A program made the position numbers and the translations under genes. From Marinomonas rhodophyticola (GTDB lineage: Bacteria > Pseudomonadota > Gammaproteobacteria > Pseudomonadales > Marinomonadaceae): 64,000 nt of DNA. Below the pieces are notes generated by a model. The model was not told the DNA's origin, did not search any database, and was given only the letters and a program-made list of their open reading frames with translations. The stretch is from positions 372,001-436,000 of the forward strand of contig NZ_JAPEUL010000012.1 in assembly GCF_026113935.1 (NCBI RefSeq), read 5' to 3'. Of this stretch, positions 48,338 to 58,297 are shown piece by piece. Position 1 is the stretch's first letter, and the number at the start of each line of letters is the position of its first letter.

Positions 48338-48502
48338 CGGAACCTCTGCTGCCATTTATCACCCAAAGACGTCCCATTTCGTTGGTGGTAATTTATATTG
48401 AAAGCTCGGCCACATCACGGCTTCGATTTTATAACCTACTCAGGGTTACTTTACGCTGTAAACACTAGAAAACATAGTAACTCGGATGCTTTTCTAGATC
48501 CA

Positions 48503-48847
48503 TTAACCTCCCGTAAATTTACTTGAAAATCCTTCTTTTTCAAGAAGCTCTTTCACTTTTTGACGATTGTCTCCTTGAATTTCTATGCGCCCCTCTTTTA
48601 CTGCTCCACCGGTACCACATTGAGTTTTTAATTTTTTCCCTAATGCCTTCAATGCATCTTCTGTCAAAGGAAGTCCTGAGACAATAGTCACTCCTTTGCC
48701 TTTTCTACCTTTAGTTTCTAAGGCAATCAAAACCTTGCCATTACCAACTATAGCTTCGTTTTTACAATGACAGTCAGAAACAGGACGTTCGCAGCTAGGA
48801 CACAAGCGCCCTTGATCGGTTGAATAAACTAAATTGCTGTTTTTCAT
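48503..48847 (-). CDS. yciH: SUI1/eIF1-like translation factor YciH
   Basis: The 114-residue protein has an N-terminal Cys-rich stretch (CPSCERPVSDCHCK) and the SUI1 domain (RKGKGVTIVSGLPL, QCGTGGAVKEGRIEIQGD). YciH affects start-codon selection and translation in stress in E. coli. It stands alone. The length equals the family norm. Confidence 0.93.
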   Translation of the reverse strand: MKNSNLVYSTDQGRLCPSCERPVSDCHCKNEAIVGNGKVLIALETKGRKGKGVTIVSGLPLTEDALKALGKKLKTQCGTGGAVKEGRIEIQGDNRQKVKELLEKEGFSSKFTGG

Positions 48848-48984
48848 TAACTTTAGAGCCTTTCTCTTTCATGGAATGAAAATATTTTATCATTTCAATC
48901 TAGATATAAAATGTATTATTCCGCTTTTTATTAATAATTACGCTAAGCTTAAAACAGCGCCAATAATAAGGTGTCCATGCGGAT

Positions 48985-49539
48985 ATGAAAAAAATACTGA
49001 CTATTCGTCAAGGAACGGAAGCAGACTTACGAAATATTATGCTTTTCGAGTTTCGAAATAGAGCTTGGTTTGCTCGTTTTCTACCTTATCAAATGCTGTG
49101 CCGACAAACAGAGGCTTACTTTAAGCCATTGCTCAGCAGCACGCTCAATGGTGTTCAGTATCTTGTGTGCCTACCTAATAATGTCCTCATTGGGCGCTTT
49201 AGTGTGCAATTTCTAGACAGTAAAAAACACTGTATTGAAATTTCCTATCGTATTGCCAAGCATTTTACCAATAGAGGTATTGCGACATATGCCCTGAAGC
49301 ATTTACTGCTTATTTGGGCTAGCCATGGAATAAGAGAAGTATATGCACGGGTATCAGACCATAATAAAGCGTCAATTAAAGTGCTTCTTGCTTGCGGATT
49401 CGAATTTCTTGAAGTTCAAACAGACGCCATAAACCTTGCCTCAAAGATTCACGATAGTCTGGTTTTTCGTTGGGATGCTGAGGAGTTTACGCATGGTTTA
49501 CCTATACTTGATAAGGCAACAGTCTATTCAGAACATTAA
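48985..49539 (+). CDS. GNAT family N-acetyltransferase (RimJ-like)
   Basis: The 184-residue product has the GNAT acetyl-CoA site (RIAKHFTNRGIATYALKHLL, in place of the usual Q/RxxGxG/A) and the N-K-A-S helix DHNKASIKVLLACGFEFLE. The target is unknown. The C-terminal 38 bases overlap the 3' end of truC on the other strand. Confidence 0.85.
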   Translation: MKKILTIRQGTEADLRNIMLFEFRNRAWFARFLPYQMLCRQTEAYFKPLLSSTLNGVQYLVCLPNNVLIGRFSVQFLDSKKHCIEISYRIAKHFTNRGIATYALKHLLLIWASHGIREVYARVSDHNKASIKVLLACGFEFLEVQTDAINLASKIHDSLVFRWDAEEFTHGLPILDKATVYSEH

Positions 49540-50284
49540 GAATTTCAGCACTCAATTCAGCCTTTATTGTTATTATTTGGTTGGTTATTGGATGAGAAAA
49601 CTGAAGGCTTGACGCGTGCAGCATGAGTCTAAAATCTTCCGGCCAAATGTCTTTTGTCACTTTATTGATATGACGACACCCATAACATGAGTCGCCAACA
49701 AGTGGATGCAGTTGATGTTTAAAATGTCGACGTATTTGATGCTTTCGCCCTTGTTTAGGTGTGACCTCAATCCAGCTTAAGCGCATGGCGTCGTATCGAC
49801 TAACGGGAATTGGGAGTTGATACTGCACAAGGCATTTGAAGTGTGTTTCTGCGTCTTTTTCCGTGCCTTCTATTTTAAAACGTGAGCGTCCCTTTTGTTC
49901 GTTAAGTTTTGCCAGAGGGTAATGAATAACCCCCACTTCATCGCAAAAGCCTCTTACCAAGCAATGATAGGTTTTCTGAGTCTCTGAAGCCGAAAACTGC
50001 GCGGAAAGTCGTCGCGCCACCTCGGGGGTAAATGCCATCACTAATACCCCAGATGTCCCCCGATCCAAACGATGAACAGGGAACACCCATTGCCCAGTTT
50101 GATCTCTCAAACGTTGAACAACGGCATCTTCCTCGTCCTTAGCTAAATTGGTGCGGTGTACTAGCAAGCCCGAAGGCTTGTTAACAGCAACGATATGGTC
50201 GTCTTTAAATAAAATGCTTAGGGGCTCAGGCTCGACGTTTTGGCTCGTTAAAATACTGTTAACAGTTGCATCTACAATGCTCAT
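49502..50284 (-). CDS. truC: tRNA pseudouridine(65) synthase TruC
   Basis: TruC converts U65 to pseudouridine in tRNAs. The catalytic Asp is in VHRLDRGTSGVL; QIRRHFKHQLHPLVGDSCYG is the C-terminal motif of this RluA-family branch, where RRH replaces RVH. Length 260, equal to E. coli TruC. Its ATG overlaps the hprA stop (ATGA), so it is translated from the tesA-hprA-truC message. Confidence 0.9.
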   Translation of the reverse strand: MSIVDATVNSILTSQNVEPEPLSILFKDDHIVAVNKPSGLLVHRTNLAKDEEDAVVQRLRDQTGQWVFPVHRLDRGTSGVLVMAFTPEVARRLSAQFSASETQKTYHCLVRGFCDEVGVIHYPLAKLNEQKGRSRFKIEGTEKDAETHFKCLVQYQLPIPVSRYDAMRLSWIEVTPKQGRKHQIRRHFKHQLHPLVGDSCYGCRHINKVTKDIWPEDFRLMLHASSLQFSHPITNQIITIKAELSAEILNVLNRLLPYQV

Positions 50285-51226
50285 CTATGCTCCGATTTAT
50301 CGACAAAAGACGCTATTTTATCCATTGCCATGTTGACCAAGGTTTGCATGGCCTCATTGCTGGCCCAAGCTATATGAGGGGTGAGTAAAAAGTTGGGGGA
50401 TTTCGTAAGGGCCTGAAGGGGATGATCTATTGGCATGGAGCTCTTGTGTGGCAACGTCGAACGCCGCCCCTGAAATCTGACCGTGTTCTAAGGCATGTTT
50501 TAATGCGTACTCGTCAACAATGCCACCGCGACTGATATTGAGCAACAAGCACTCTGGTTTCATTAAAGCGAATTCGCTGCTTCCAATAAGGTTTTTACTT
50601 TCTGCCGTAAGTGGACAATTCACGCTGATAACGTCCGCACTTTTTAAAGCGCTTTCAAATTCAACATACCCGTCTCGAATAATGGTAGCGCCTTTGCGTT
50701 CCGCAAACAGGATCCTCATACCAAAAGCCGAAGCGATGGTCGCGACTTTCTTGCCTAAAGTTCCTGCACCAATAATTACCATGGTCGAGCCTGACAAATC
50801 TTTAATAGGATAGTCGAGAAAACAAAAATACTCGGAATCAGCCCATTTACCTGCTTTTACATCGTCCAGATACGCGACTAAGTTTCTTCTTAGTGCCAGT
50901 AGCATAGCGAAAGTATGTTCAGGCACGCTGATTGTGGAATAATCCGCTACGTTTTGCACGGCGATATTGCTTTGTGCACACGCCTCTAAATCTACATTAT
51001 TCATGCCTGTCGCCATGACCTGAACCAAGCGTAAGTTAGAAGCTTGGTGAAGGGCATCACGCTTCAGTACCACTTTATTGGTTAGTACAATGTCAGCGTC
51101 TTTAATGCGCTCTGCTACTTTTTCTGTAGCAGTATTTTCATATTCAACCAGCGTCTTGATGCAAGCTGGTAAGGTAATGGACACATGACTTGGAAAAGAT
51201 CCTCTGTCTAAAAATACCGCTTTCAT
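50281..51226 (-). CDS. hprA: D-2-hydroxyacid dehydrogenase, glycerate dehydrogenase type, frameshifted
   Basis: The enzyme is an NAD(P)-dependent 2-hydroxyacid dehydrogenase. It has the nucleotide loop VIIGAGTLGKKVA, the catalytic Arg in NISRGGIVDEYAL, the Glu-side strand GAAFDVATQE and, in the second frame, the catalytic His in LLTPHIAWAS, which is the version seen in hydroxypyruvate reductase/glycerate dehydrogenase. The frame changes near 50440. Joined length is about 314 residues. It begins directly after the tesA stop and its own stop overlaps truC. Confidence 0.85.
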
Positions 51227-51862
51227 TTACTTTTCCTTATTTTTGTCTAAGAGTGGTTGTAAATATGGCAGAATGTTTTGCAGTACAATGGGTTGGCCTT
51301 CTTTATTAGGATGTAGGCCATCGCTCTGCATTAAATTTTTGTTTAATGCGACATCTTTGAGCATAAAAGGTAAGTAGGCAAGCTCGTATTTATTTGCTAT
51401 GTCTTTGTACATGTTGAAAAACATTTGTGTGTAGCGTTGGCCATAATTTTGTGGAATTTGGTTGCCAACTAGTAAAACAACAGCATTAGCTTGTTGAGCT
51501 TGCTCAATCATTTTTTCTAAATTTAATGTGGTCTGATCAAGCGGGTAACCACGTAAAGCATCATTGGCACCAAGCTCTAATACTACCCAGCTTGGTTTGT
51601 GGGTGGTTAAGAGAGCGCTAAATCGAGACAAACCACCTTGCGTTGTTTCACCGCTGACACTGGCATTGACTACTTTTATATCAGGATGGGATTGAGAAAG
51701 TTGATTTTCAAGTAAACTAACCCAGCCATCTTGTTGTCGTAAGTTATAAGCTGCGCTAAGGCTGTCACCCATAACAAGCAAAGTAGAAGCCGACGCGAAT
51801 GAACTAATAAACAACAGAGCTGTGATTGTGAGCAGTTTTCTGAGTTGTCTTTTAAAAAACAT
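51227..51862 (-). CDS. tesA: Periplasmic SGNH esterase/acyl-CoA thioesterase I
   Basis: TesA is a periplasmic esterase/thioesterase/lysophospholipase. A signal peptide (LLTITALLFISSFASA) precedes the GDSL block (LLVMGDSLSAAYNL). Block III GANDALRG and the catalytic Asp-His block DGLHPN are intact. The frame is open upstream to 52009, but ATG 51862 has AGAAGGG upstream and gives the right signal peptide. It diverges from ybbA with only 25 bp between start codons. Confidence 0.93.
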   Translation of the reverse strand: MFFKRQLRKLLTITALLFISSFASASTLLVMGDSLSAAYNLRQQDGWVSLLENQLSQSHPDIKVVNASVSGETTQGGLSRFSALLTTHKPSWVVLELGANDALRGYPLDQTTLNLEKMIEQAQQANAVVLLVGNQIPQNYGQRYTQMFFNMYKDIANKYELAYLPFMLKDVALNKNLMQSDGLHPNKEGQPIVLQNILPYLQPLLDKNKEK

Positions 51863-51887
51863 ATGAACCCTTCTAGAGTGAATAACT

Positions 51888-52571
51888 ATGGCTAGCAATA
51901 CGGCGATTAAAGTATCTAATTTAACCCACACAGTGACGTCAAATACAGGAGATTTAACCATATTGAAAGGAATTAATATGGAAATTAAGGAAAGTGAGTC
52001 GGTCGCCATTGTGGGGGCATCTGGATCAGGAAAGTCTACCTTGTTGGGTTTGCTAGCGGGACTTGATGTTAATACGTCAGGTGAGGTGTTTCTTTATGAG
52101 CAAGCGTTTTCCGGTCAATCAGAAGAGCGCAGGGCGCTAATCCGTGGTGAATACGTCGGTTTCGTCTTTCAATCTTTTCACCTGTTACCAAGTTTGCAAG
52201 CACTTGAAAATGTCATGCTTCCAGCGGAACTCAAAGGTGACAAAGAGGCCCGCAAGAAAGCGGAGGTTTTACTGGACAAGGTGGGGTTGTCACACCGATT
52301 GACCCATTACCCTAATCAGCTTTCTGGCGGCGAGCAACAGCGTGTGGCTATTGCTCGTGCTTTTGCTTCCAACCCTAAAATACTCTTCGCTGATGAACCA
52401 ACAGGGAATTTGGATGAAGAAAACGGTAAGCTCATTATCAAGCTGTTGTTTGAACTCAACCAATCACAAGGTACTACCTTGGTGATGGTGACTCATGATA
52501 ATGAACTTGCCAAAATGTGTGATCGTCAATTAGTGATGTCTGCAGGTCAGCTAACGGAAAAATCCCTATGA
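51888..52571 (+). CDS. ybbA: ABC transporter ATP-binding protein YbbA
   Basis: The protein is the ATPase of a LolD/MacB-type transporter that pairs with YbbP. Walker A GASGSGKSTLL, signature LSGGEQQRVAIARA, Walker B ILFADEPTGNLD, and the D-loop are intact. Length 227. The stop overlaps the ybbP start (ATGA). The arrangement tesA divergent from ybbA-ybbP is the same as in E. coli. The function is thought to be membrane lipid or lipoprotein related but is not proven. Confidence 0.94.
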   Translation: MASNTAIKVSNLTHTVTSNTGDLTILKGINMEIKESESVAIVGASGSGKSTLLGLLAGLDVNTSGEVFLYEQAFSGQSEERRALIRGEYVGFVFQSFHLLPSLQALENVMLPAELKGDKEARKKAEVLLDKVGLSHRLTHYPNQLSGGEQQRVAIARAFASNPKILFADEPTGNLDEENGKLIIKLLFELNQSQGTTLVMVTHDNELAKMCDRQLVMSAGQLTEKSL

Positions 52572-55027
52572 GTTTTACTTTTCGTCTAATGTTAAGAGAC
52601 CTTCGCAGTGGAGATCTTCTCACGCTGTTACTGGCGTTGGTTATTTCAGTGAGCACAGTCACCTCGATTGGGTTGTTTATCGATCGCCTGCAATTATCTT
52701 TTGAACAAGAATCGGCCAATTTATTGGCAGCGGACCGTTTGGTGCGCTCAGATGATGAGCTACCAGATGAGTGGAAAGTAAAAGCAGAGGCGTTATCGCT
52801 ACGCTATGCGGAGCGAACCTCTTTTACGACCATGATGTTTGCTGATAACTCGCTTCAGCTTTCCCAACTAAGTGCTGTGACAGAAGGCTACCCACTAAAA
52901 GGCGCTTACCTTGTTGATGACACTTTGTTTGGATCAGGGCAACCTTCGACTGAGTCACCCCAACCGGGCGAGATTTGGGTTTCTTCACGTCTTGCCAGTC
53001 TGTTAAATGTTCAGATTGGCAATCAAGTTGACGTTGGTGATGCCACTTTCACCGTCACAAAATATTTAGTACGCGATCCTGGCTCTAGCACATCGGCCTT
53101 TGCGATCTCTCCGCGTGCGGTCATGAACATGGCGGATCTTGCCTCTACAAACGTGATTATTCCTGGTAGTCGTGTGCGCTATTCTCTGTTATTGGCTGGT
53201 GAGCGTACTGCGCTTAGTGAATATGAAGACTGGATTACACCGCGATTAAGCGACGGTCAACGTTGGCAGACCCCAACGCAGCGCGGTGAGCGTATTGGTG
53301 ATACCATTGGCCGAGCTGAGTCGTTTTTACTGTTAGCAGGAACGCTGGCTGTTATCATGTCTGGTGTGGCTATGGCGCTTGCCTCGGCTCGATTTGTAAA
53401 ACGCCATTTGATGCAAGTCGCTATTTTAAAAACCCTTGGTGCCACGCCTAAATTATTAGGTAAAGTGTTTTTTCAGCAGCTCTTTACGCTTTTTCTAGCC
53501 GGTGCGCTGATTGGCCTAGGAATTGGTTGGGCAATACAAGAACTCATCGCTTCGATTCTTTCCGGTTTAATGTCTACCGCCTTACCAGAACCTTCTGTTT
53601 CTCGTTTGTGGCTTGGGGCTGCGACTGGCGCCATCTCGATGCTGGTGTTTTGTTTACCACTTATGTCCCATTTAATAAAGATTTCGCCCTTGTCGGTATT
53701 GCAGCCAAATGCCAAGGTTGAGCTAAATACGGTATTTATTTACGTAATTGGTTTTATGGGTATGTACGGATTAATGTGCCTATACACCAATGGTTTTCTA
53801 TTGCCAAGCATTATGACAGTCGCGATCTCAGCGATTGCGTTGTTTGTTGCTGGTGTTGGTTGGATGGCATTTAAATTAGGCCGCTCGCTAACATCGGGGG
53901 CAACAAGTGGCTGGCAAATTGGGTTGGCGTCTTTGTATCGACGATTGGTCCCGAATTTATTTCAGCTGTTGGTGTTCACGCTTATTATTATGCTCACCTT
54001 GATTTTGATCGGTGTGAAATCTAATTTGATTGCAGACTGGCAACAACAGCTGCCAGAAGACGCACCAAACCATTATCTTTTCAATGTTCAAGCTGAACAA
54101 ATTGAGTCCATCAATGACGCGACCGACGCGTTAAACGTACCGCGATCAGATTGGTATCCTATGGTCCGTGGTCGAGTTATCGAAGCCAATGGCGAGTCAG
54201 TCGAAGCGCTTTATCCAGAAGAAAGAGGAGAGCCTGAGCTGTACGAACGAGAGCTAAACCTTACTTGGTCGGACAGTATAGGAAAAGGCAATGAACTGGT
54301 GGCAGGAGATTTTTCGGCCAATGGGCTGTCAGTGGAACAAAAAGCGGCTCAAGAAGCCAAGCTTTCATTAGGTGATGAACTTACTATTAATATAGGGGGC
54401 AATATTATCACCTTGCCGATTACGTCGATACGCACAGTAGATTGGGGGTCGATGCAACCTAACTTTTATCTGATGTTGCCGAAGAGTGCATTGGAAGATT
54501 ATCCTGCCAACTTTGTTAGCAGTTTATTTATCGATGAAAAGACAGCACAACCATTCTATAAGGCGATGTCACAGTTCCCAACCGTGTCCATTTTGAACGT
54601 TGGTGACATTCTTAAGCAGATTCAGAGCATTATTGGTCAGTTGTCAAAAGCCATTCAACTTGTGTTGTTTTGCATTTTGAGTGCAGGTGCTCTGGTGCTG
54701 CTCGCAAGTGTACGGTCGACGCTAGAAGAAAGGTTGGAAGAAGGGGCCTTATTACGAGTGTTAGGAGCAAAAAGTGCCTTGGTCAGACAGGCTCTTTTAG
54801 TAGAATTTGGTGCGCTTGGCTTCTTTGCGGGTCTTATTGCCGCGCTTGGTGCTGAAGCGTGTTTGTTTGGTTTGCAAGTCTTTGTGTTTAACTCACAAGC
54901 CAGTGTTCATCCATTACTGTGGGTATTAGTTCCTGTCATTGGTGTGTGCGTTATTGCAACCATTGGTGTATTTGCCAGTCGGACTGTGCTAAAAGTGCCT
55001 CCCATGCTGTTATTGCGTGGGTTGTAA
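52568..55027 (+). CDS. ybbP: ABC transporter permease YbbP (FtsX/MacB type)
   Basis: This 819-residue inner-membrane protein has two FtsX-type permease blocks (about residues 250-370 and 690-810), a pair of helices in the middle, and two large periplasmic domains. The helix after the first periplasmic domain contains LAGTLAVIMSGVAMALASA. It works with YbbA, most likely as a dimer without a substrate channel, using ATP to drive a mechanical change in the periplasm (family inference). In frame throughout. Confidence 0.92.
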   Translation: MSFTFRLMLRDLRSGDLLTLLLALVISVSTVTSIGLFIDRLQLSFEQESANLLAADRLVRSDDELPDEWKVKAEALSLRYAERTSFTTMMFADNSLQLSQLSAVTEGYPLKGAYLVDDTLFGSGQPSTESPQPGEIWVSSRLASLLNVQIGNQVDVGDATFTVTKYLVRDPGSSTSAFAISPRAVMNMADLASTNVIIPGSRVRYSLLLAGERTALSEYEDWITPRLSDGQRWQTPTQRGERIGDTIGRAESFLLLAGTLAVIMSGVAMALASARFVKRHLMQVAILKTLGATPKLLGKVFFQQLFTLFLAGALIGLGIGWAIQELIASILSGLMSTALPEPSVSRLWLGAATGAISMLVFCLPLMSHLIKISPLSVLQPNAKVELNTVFIYVIGFMGMYGLMCLYTNGFLLPSIMTVAISAIALFVAGVGWMAFKLGRSLTSGATSGWQIGLASLYRRLVPNLFQLLVFTLIIMLTLILIGVKSNLIADWQQQLPEDAPNHYLFNVQAEQIESINDATDALNVPRSDWYPMVRGRVIEANGESVEALYPEERGEPELYERELNLTWSDSIGKGNELVAGDFSANGLSVEQKAAQEAKLSLGDELTINIGGNIITLPITSIRTVDWGSMQPNFYLMLPKSALEDYPANFVSSLFIDEKTAQPFYKAMSQFPTVSILNVGDILKQIQSIIGQLSKAIQLVLFCILSAGALVLLASVRSTLEERLEEGALLRVLGAKSALVRQALLVEFGALGFFAGLIAALGAEACLFGLQVFVFNSQASVHPLLWVLVPVIGVCVIATIGVFASRTVLKVPPMLLLRGL

Positions 55028-55034
55028 TGACAAG

Positions 55035-55073
55035 GCTTTGTGACATGGCAACGGATTTGCCATGTCACAAAGC
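55035..55073. repeat. 17-bp perfect inverted repeat between ybbP and polB
   Basis: GCTTTGTGACATGGCAA (55035-55051) and TTGCCATGTCACAAAGC (55057-55073) form a perfect 17-bp stem with loop CGGAT. No T tract follows on either strand. It lies 8 bp after the ybbP stop and 37 bp before the polB start. Confidence 0.75.
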
Positions 55074-55110
55074 GGTCTCTGGTACTTTTTCATAGAGTAG
55101 ACGGGTTGCT

Positions 55111-57412
55111 ATGTTTGTAGAAAAAATGGGCTATATTGTCAGCCGTCAAACGCGTGATGTTGACGGCTACATTGAAATGAGTCTCTTCATAAAAACACCT
55201 CAAGGAACCGTTAAAGTTCTTCCTGACCGACAACTGAGTGTGTTTTTTACCAATGCACCGCTTACTAGTTTGCCACAGGACGTGGTGGGTGTTCAGTGTA
55301 CTGAATCACATTACCGATCCTTTGATAACGAACCCGTTGTATTGGTGCAAAGTCATAGCCTGACGCTCCACCAGCAAATGCTAAACTTCATTAAGCAAAA
55401 GGGTTATGCGGTTTTTGAAGAAGATATCAAAGCGCATAATCGTTATTTAATGGAGCGTAATATCCGAGGCGCTGTTCGCTTTATTGGTGTTCCAGATGCA
55501 AGCGAGCAGGTCTTTCGTCAAGCCCGTGTTATTCCGAGTAATTGGCAGCCCGAATGGAAGGTTTGGTCACTCGATATCGAGACCTCTGTGTCGAGCAATA
55601 CCTTGTTGTCTATCGGCATTACCGCTAAAGATCAGCGGGTAGCGTTTGTGGTGACTGAACAATCGCCTTCCTCCTCGCTGATTCAGCGCTTCTCTGATGA
55701 AAAAAGTTTGTTGTTGGCTTTTATTCGTTTCGTAAAAAAACATTCTCCTGACATTTTTATTGGCTGGAATTTGATTGGCTTTGATTTGCAGTTTATCGAT
55801 CAACGTTGTCAGGCATTAGGCATTCGTCCAGCATTTGGGGTGAATGGCGAGAGCTGGAGTATTCGTTCGTCTGATAATCAGGGAAAATATTTTGCAAGTA
55901 TTCCCGGACGAGTTGCCTTAGACGGCATTACTTTATTAAAAGTTGGAGGGTATCATTTTGAATCATACAGTCTGAATCATGTGAGCCAAGAAATCCTAGC
56001 AGACGGTAAGTTGCTTCATGGCAGTGAACGTTGGCAAGAAATCGAGCGACTTCACAAAGAAGATTTAGACGCTTTTGTTGCCTATAATCTGCAAGACTGC
56101 GATCTGGTTATGCGAATTTTTGAAAAACTAAAACTTATTGAATTGCAACAAACACGGGTTGATTTAACGGGGATTCCGCTTGAACAGACCGGAGGTTCTG
56201 TGGCCGCGTTCGAAAATTTGTATTTGCCAAGATTGCATTCTGCGGGTTGGGTCGCTCCAGCGTGGAGTAATGATGAGTTCGTTGCCAGCCCGGGTGGTTT
56301 TGTTATGTCTTCGATTCCAGGCCTCTATAAGAATGTATTGGTATTCGATTTCAAAAGCTTGTACCCCAGTATTATTCGGACCTTTCATGTGGATCCTCTG
56401 GCACGGATCATGGCTCAGGTTATGCCGGTTTCAGTTGAGGTGAAATCCCCCCCAAGCACCGCTTGTTCCCGGGACTCTTGTTCCTGGGTACTTGGGCGCA
56501 CACTTTCATCGCCAGCACGCTATTTTGCCAGCACTGGTTGGTGAGCTTGCTCAGGCAAGAGAAGTGGCGAAAAAATCGGCCAATAGTATTTTAAGTTACG
56601 CTATCAAAATCATTATGAATTCATTTTATGGTGTGCTGGGATCAAATGTTTGCCGTTTTTATCATGCTGAATTGGCGAGTTCGATCACCATGCGAGGCCA
56701 TGAATTACTTGCTAAAACCCAAGCTTGGATGGAAGAACGAGGAGCCAAAGTCATTTATGGAGATACAGATTCTTTGTTTGTCACCTTGGATGATACTGAT
56801 GAAAATCCTTACCACCAAGGAAATCAGCTGTGCACGCAAATCAACGCTTGTTTATCACAATGGTGTCAAGACTATGCGCAGTTAGATTCTCACTTAGAAT
56901 TGGAATTTGAACGTGTTTACGAACGTTTTTTTATGCCAACGATTAGAGGTCAAGAGGAGGGCAGTAAAAAGCGTTATGCTGGTAAATCAGGCGGGGAGCT
57001 GGTGTTTAAAGGTCTAGAGGCGGCTCGTACCGATTGGACACCATTGGCAAGGCAGTTCCAGCGTACCTTGTTTGAGAAAATCTTCAATGATGAAAACCCG
57101 ATTGCTTACATCCAAGAAACCATTGAGAAACTGAGGTCTGGTGAGTATGACGAACAATTGGTGTACAGCAAACAACTCAGCCGCCCATTGTCTTCCTACA
57201 CCAAAAATAAGCCACCCCATGTCAGAGCGGCCGCCATGATAGATCAAAAAAGAGCAGAACAAGGTTTGCCCTTAGAATATAACAAGGGACGAAAACGAGT
57301 TTATTATGTCTATCAGCGGTCTGGCGTGGTGCCTTACGAGAGTGATAAGGATTTAGTGGAACTAGATTATGAGCATTACATCGAAAAACAGATCGGTTCC
57401 CATTGCCGATAG
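55111..57412 (+). CDS. polB: DNA polymerase II, frameshifted
   Basis: Pol II is a family B polymerase, SOS-induced in E. coli, used in repair and replication restart. The 3'-5' exonuclease site has SLDIETS (Exo I) and GWNLIGFDLQFID (Exo II). The polymerase has DFKSLYPSIIRTF (motif A), KIIMNSFYGVLGS (motif B) and YGDTDSLF (motif C). The frame is lost in the C run at 56447-56453; dropping one C gives a continuous reading to VPGYLGAHFHRQH. Joined length is about 767 residues (E. coli 783). I see no clear LexA box in the short upstream gap. Confidence 0.93.
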
Positions 57413-57521
57413 TATATTACCGTTTTTTAAGACGAATATGGCCTGTTTGCTATCGCAGCAATTTTCCTTACTTTAAATACTTAATGTAATAGAGCTAACC
57501 CGATGACATTCTGATGTCAAA

Positions 57522-58297
57522 CTACACGCTAATGCCAAATAGGGTTTCGGTATTCATCGTGGTGGCTTTGATCAATTCGTCTAATGAGATGCCTTTTAAT
57601 CTGGCAACTTCCTGAGCTACCCAAGGCAAATACTTTGGATGATTTTTTTCGGACGGGGGCGAATATTTCTTGGTAAAAGATAAGGAGCATCCGTTTCTAT
57701 AAGTAATCGATCTAATGGTATATGAGGAATAGATGCCTGTAAGTCGGCGCCACGACGTTCATCGCATACCCAGCCTGTCACCCCGATATACAGTCCTAAT
57801 GTTAAGTAGTTGTCTAGCTCTGCTTGACTCCCCGTAAAGCAATGGACCACGGACTTTTGTGCTAGCTCTGGATGCTTACTAAGAGTGGCGATCATTTCTG
57901 TGTGGGCATCACGCTCGTGAAGATAAAGTGGCAGTTGATAGTCATAGGCCAATTCAATTTGCTCATTAAATGCATAGCGCTGTTCGTTAGGTGTTGAATA
58001 GTTGCGATTGAAATCCAGCCCTGTTTCGCCAATAGCAACGGGTCTAGCGGTTTCAATCAGTGCCGAAAAATGACGTTTACTGTCAGCGTGCCATGTCTTT
58101 GCCTGATGAGGATGGCAGCCTAAGGTGTTCCATATATTGCGATGAACCTGACTTAACTCTTGAATTTGTTTGCTCTCAATGAAGTCTGATGCAATACAAA
58201 TCATGCCTTTTACACCCGCCTGATGCATGTCTAACAGAGTGGTATTTAAGTCATCAAGAAACATTTTGTGGTTAAGGTTAACACCAATGTCTATCAT
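57522..58297 (-). CDS. tatD: TatD family deoxyribonuclease, frameshifted
   Basis: TatD is a metal-dependent exonuclease for DNA and RNA repair. It begins MIDIGVNLNHKMF (TatD itself has IGVNL) and shows IGETGLDFNRNYSTP, YLHERDAH, VVHCFTGS, GITGWVCDERRG-like IGVTGWVCDERRG, and LLIETDAPYLLPR. The frame is lost in the T run at 57643-57649; the other frame continues to a stop at 57522 (TTMNTETLFGISV). Joined length is about 258 residues. The start overlaps the HDOD gene stop. Confidence 0.92.
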
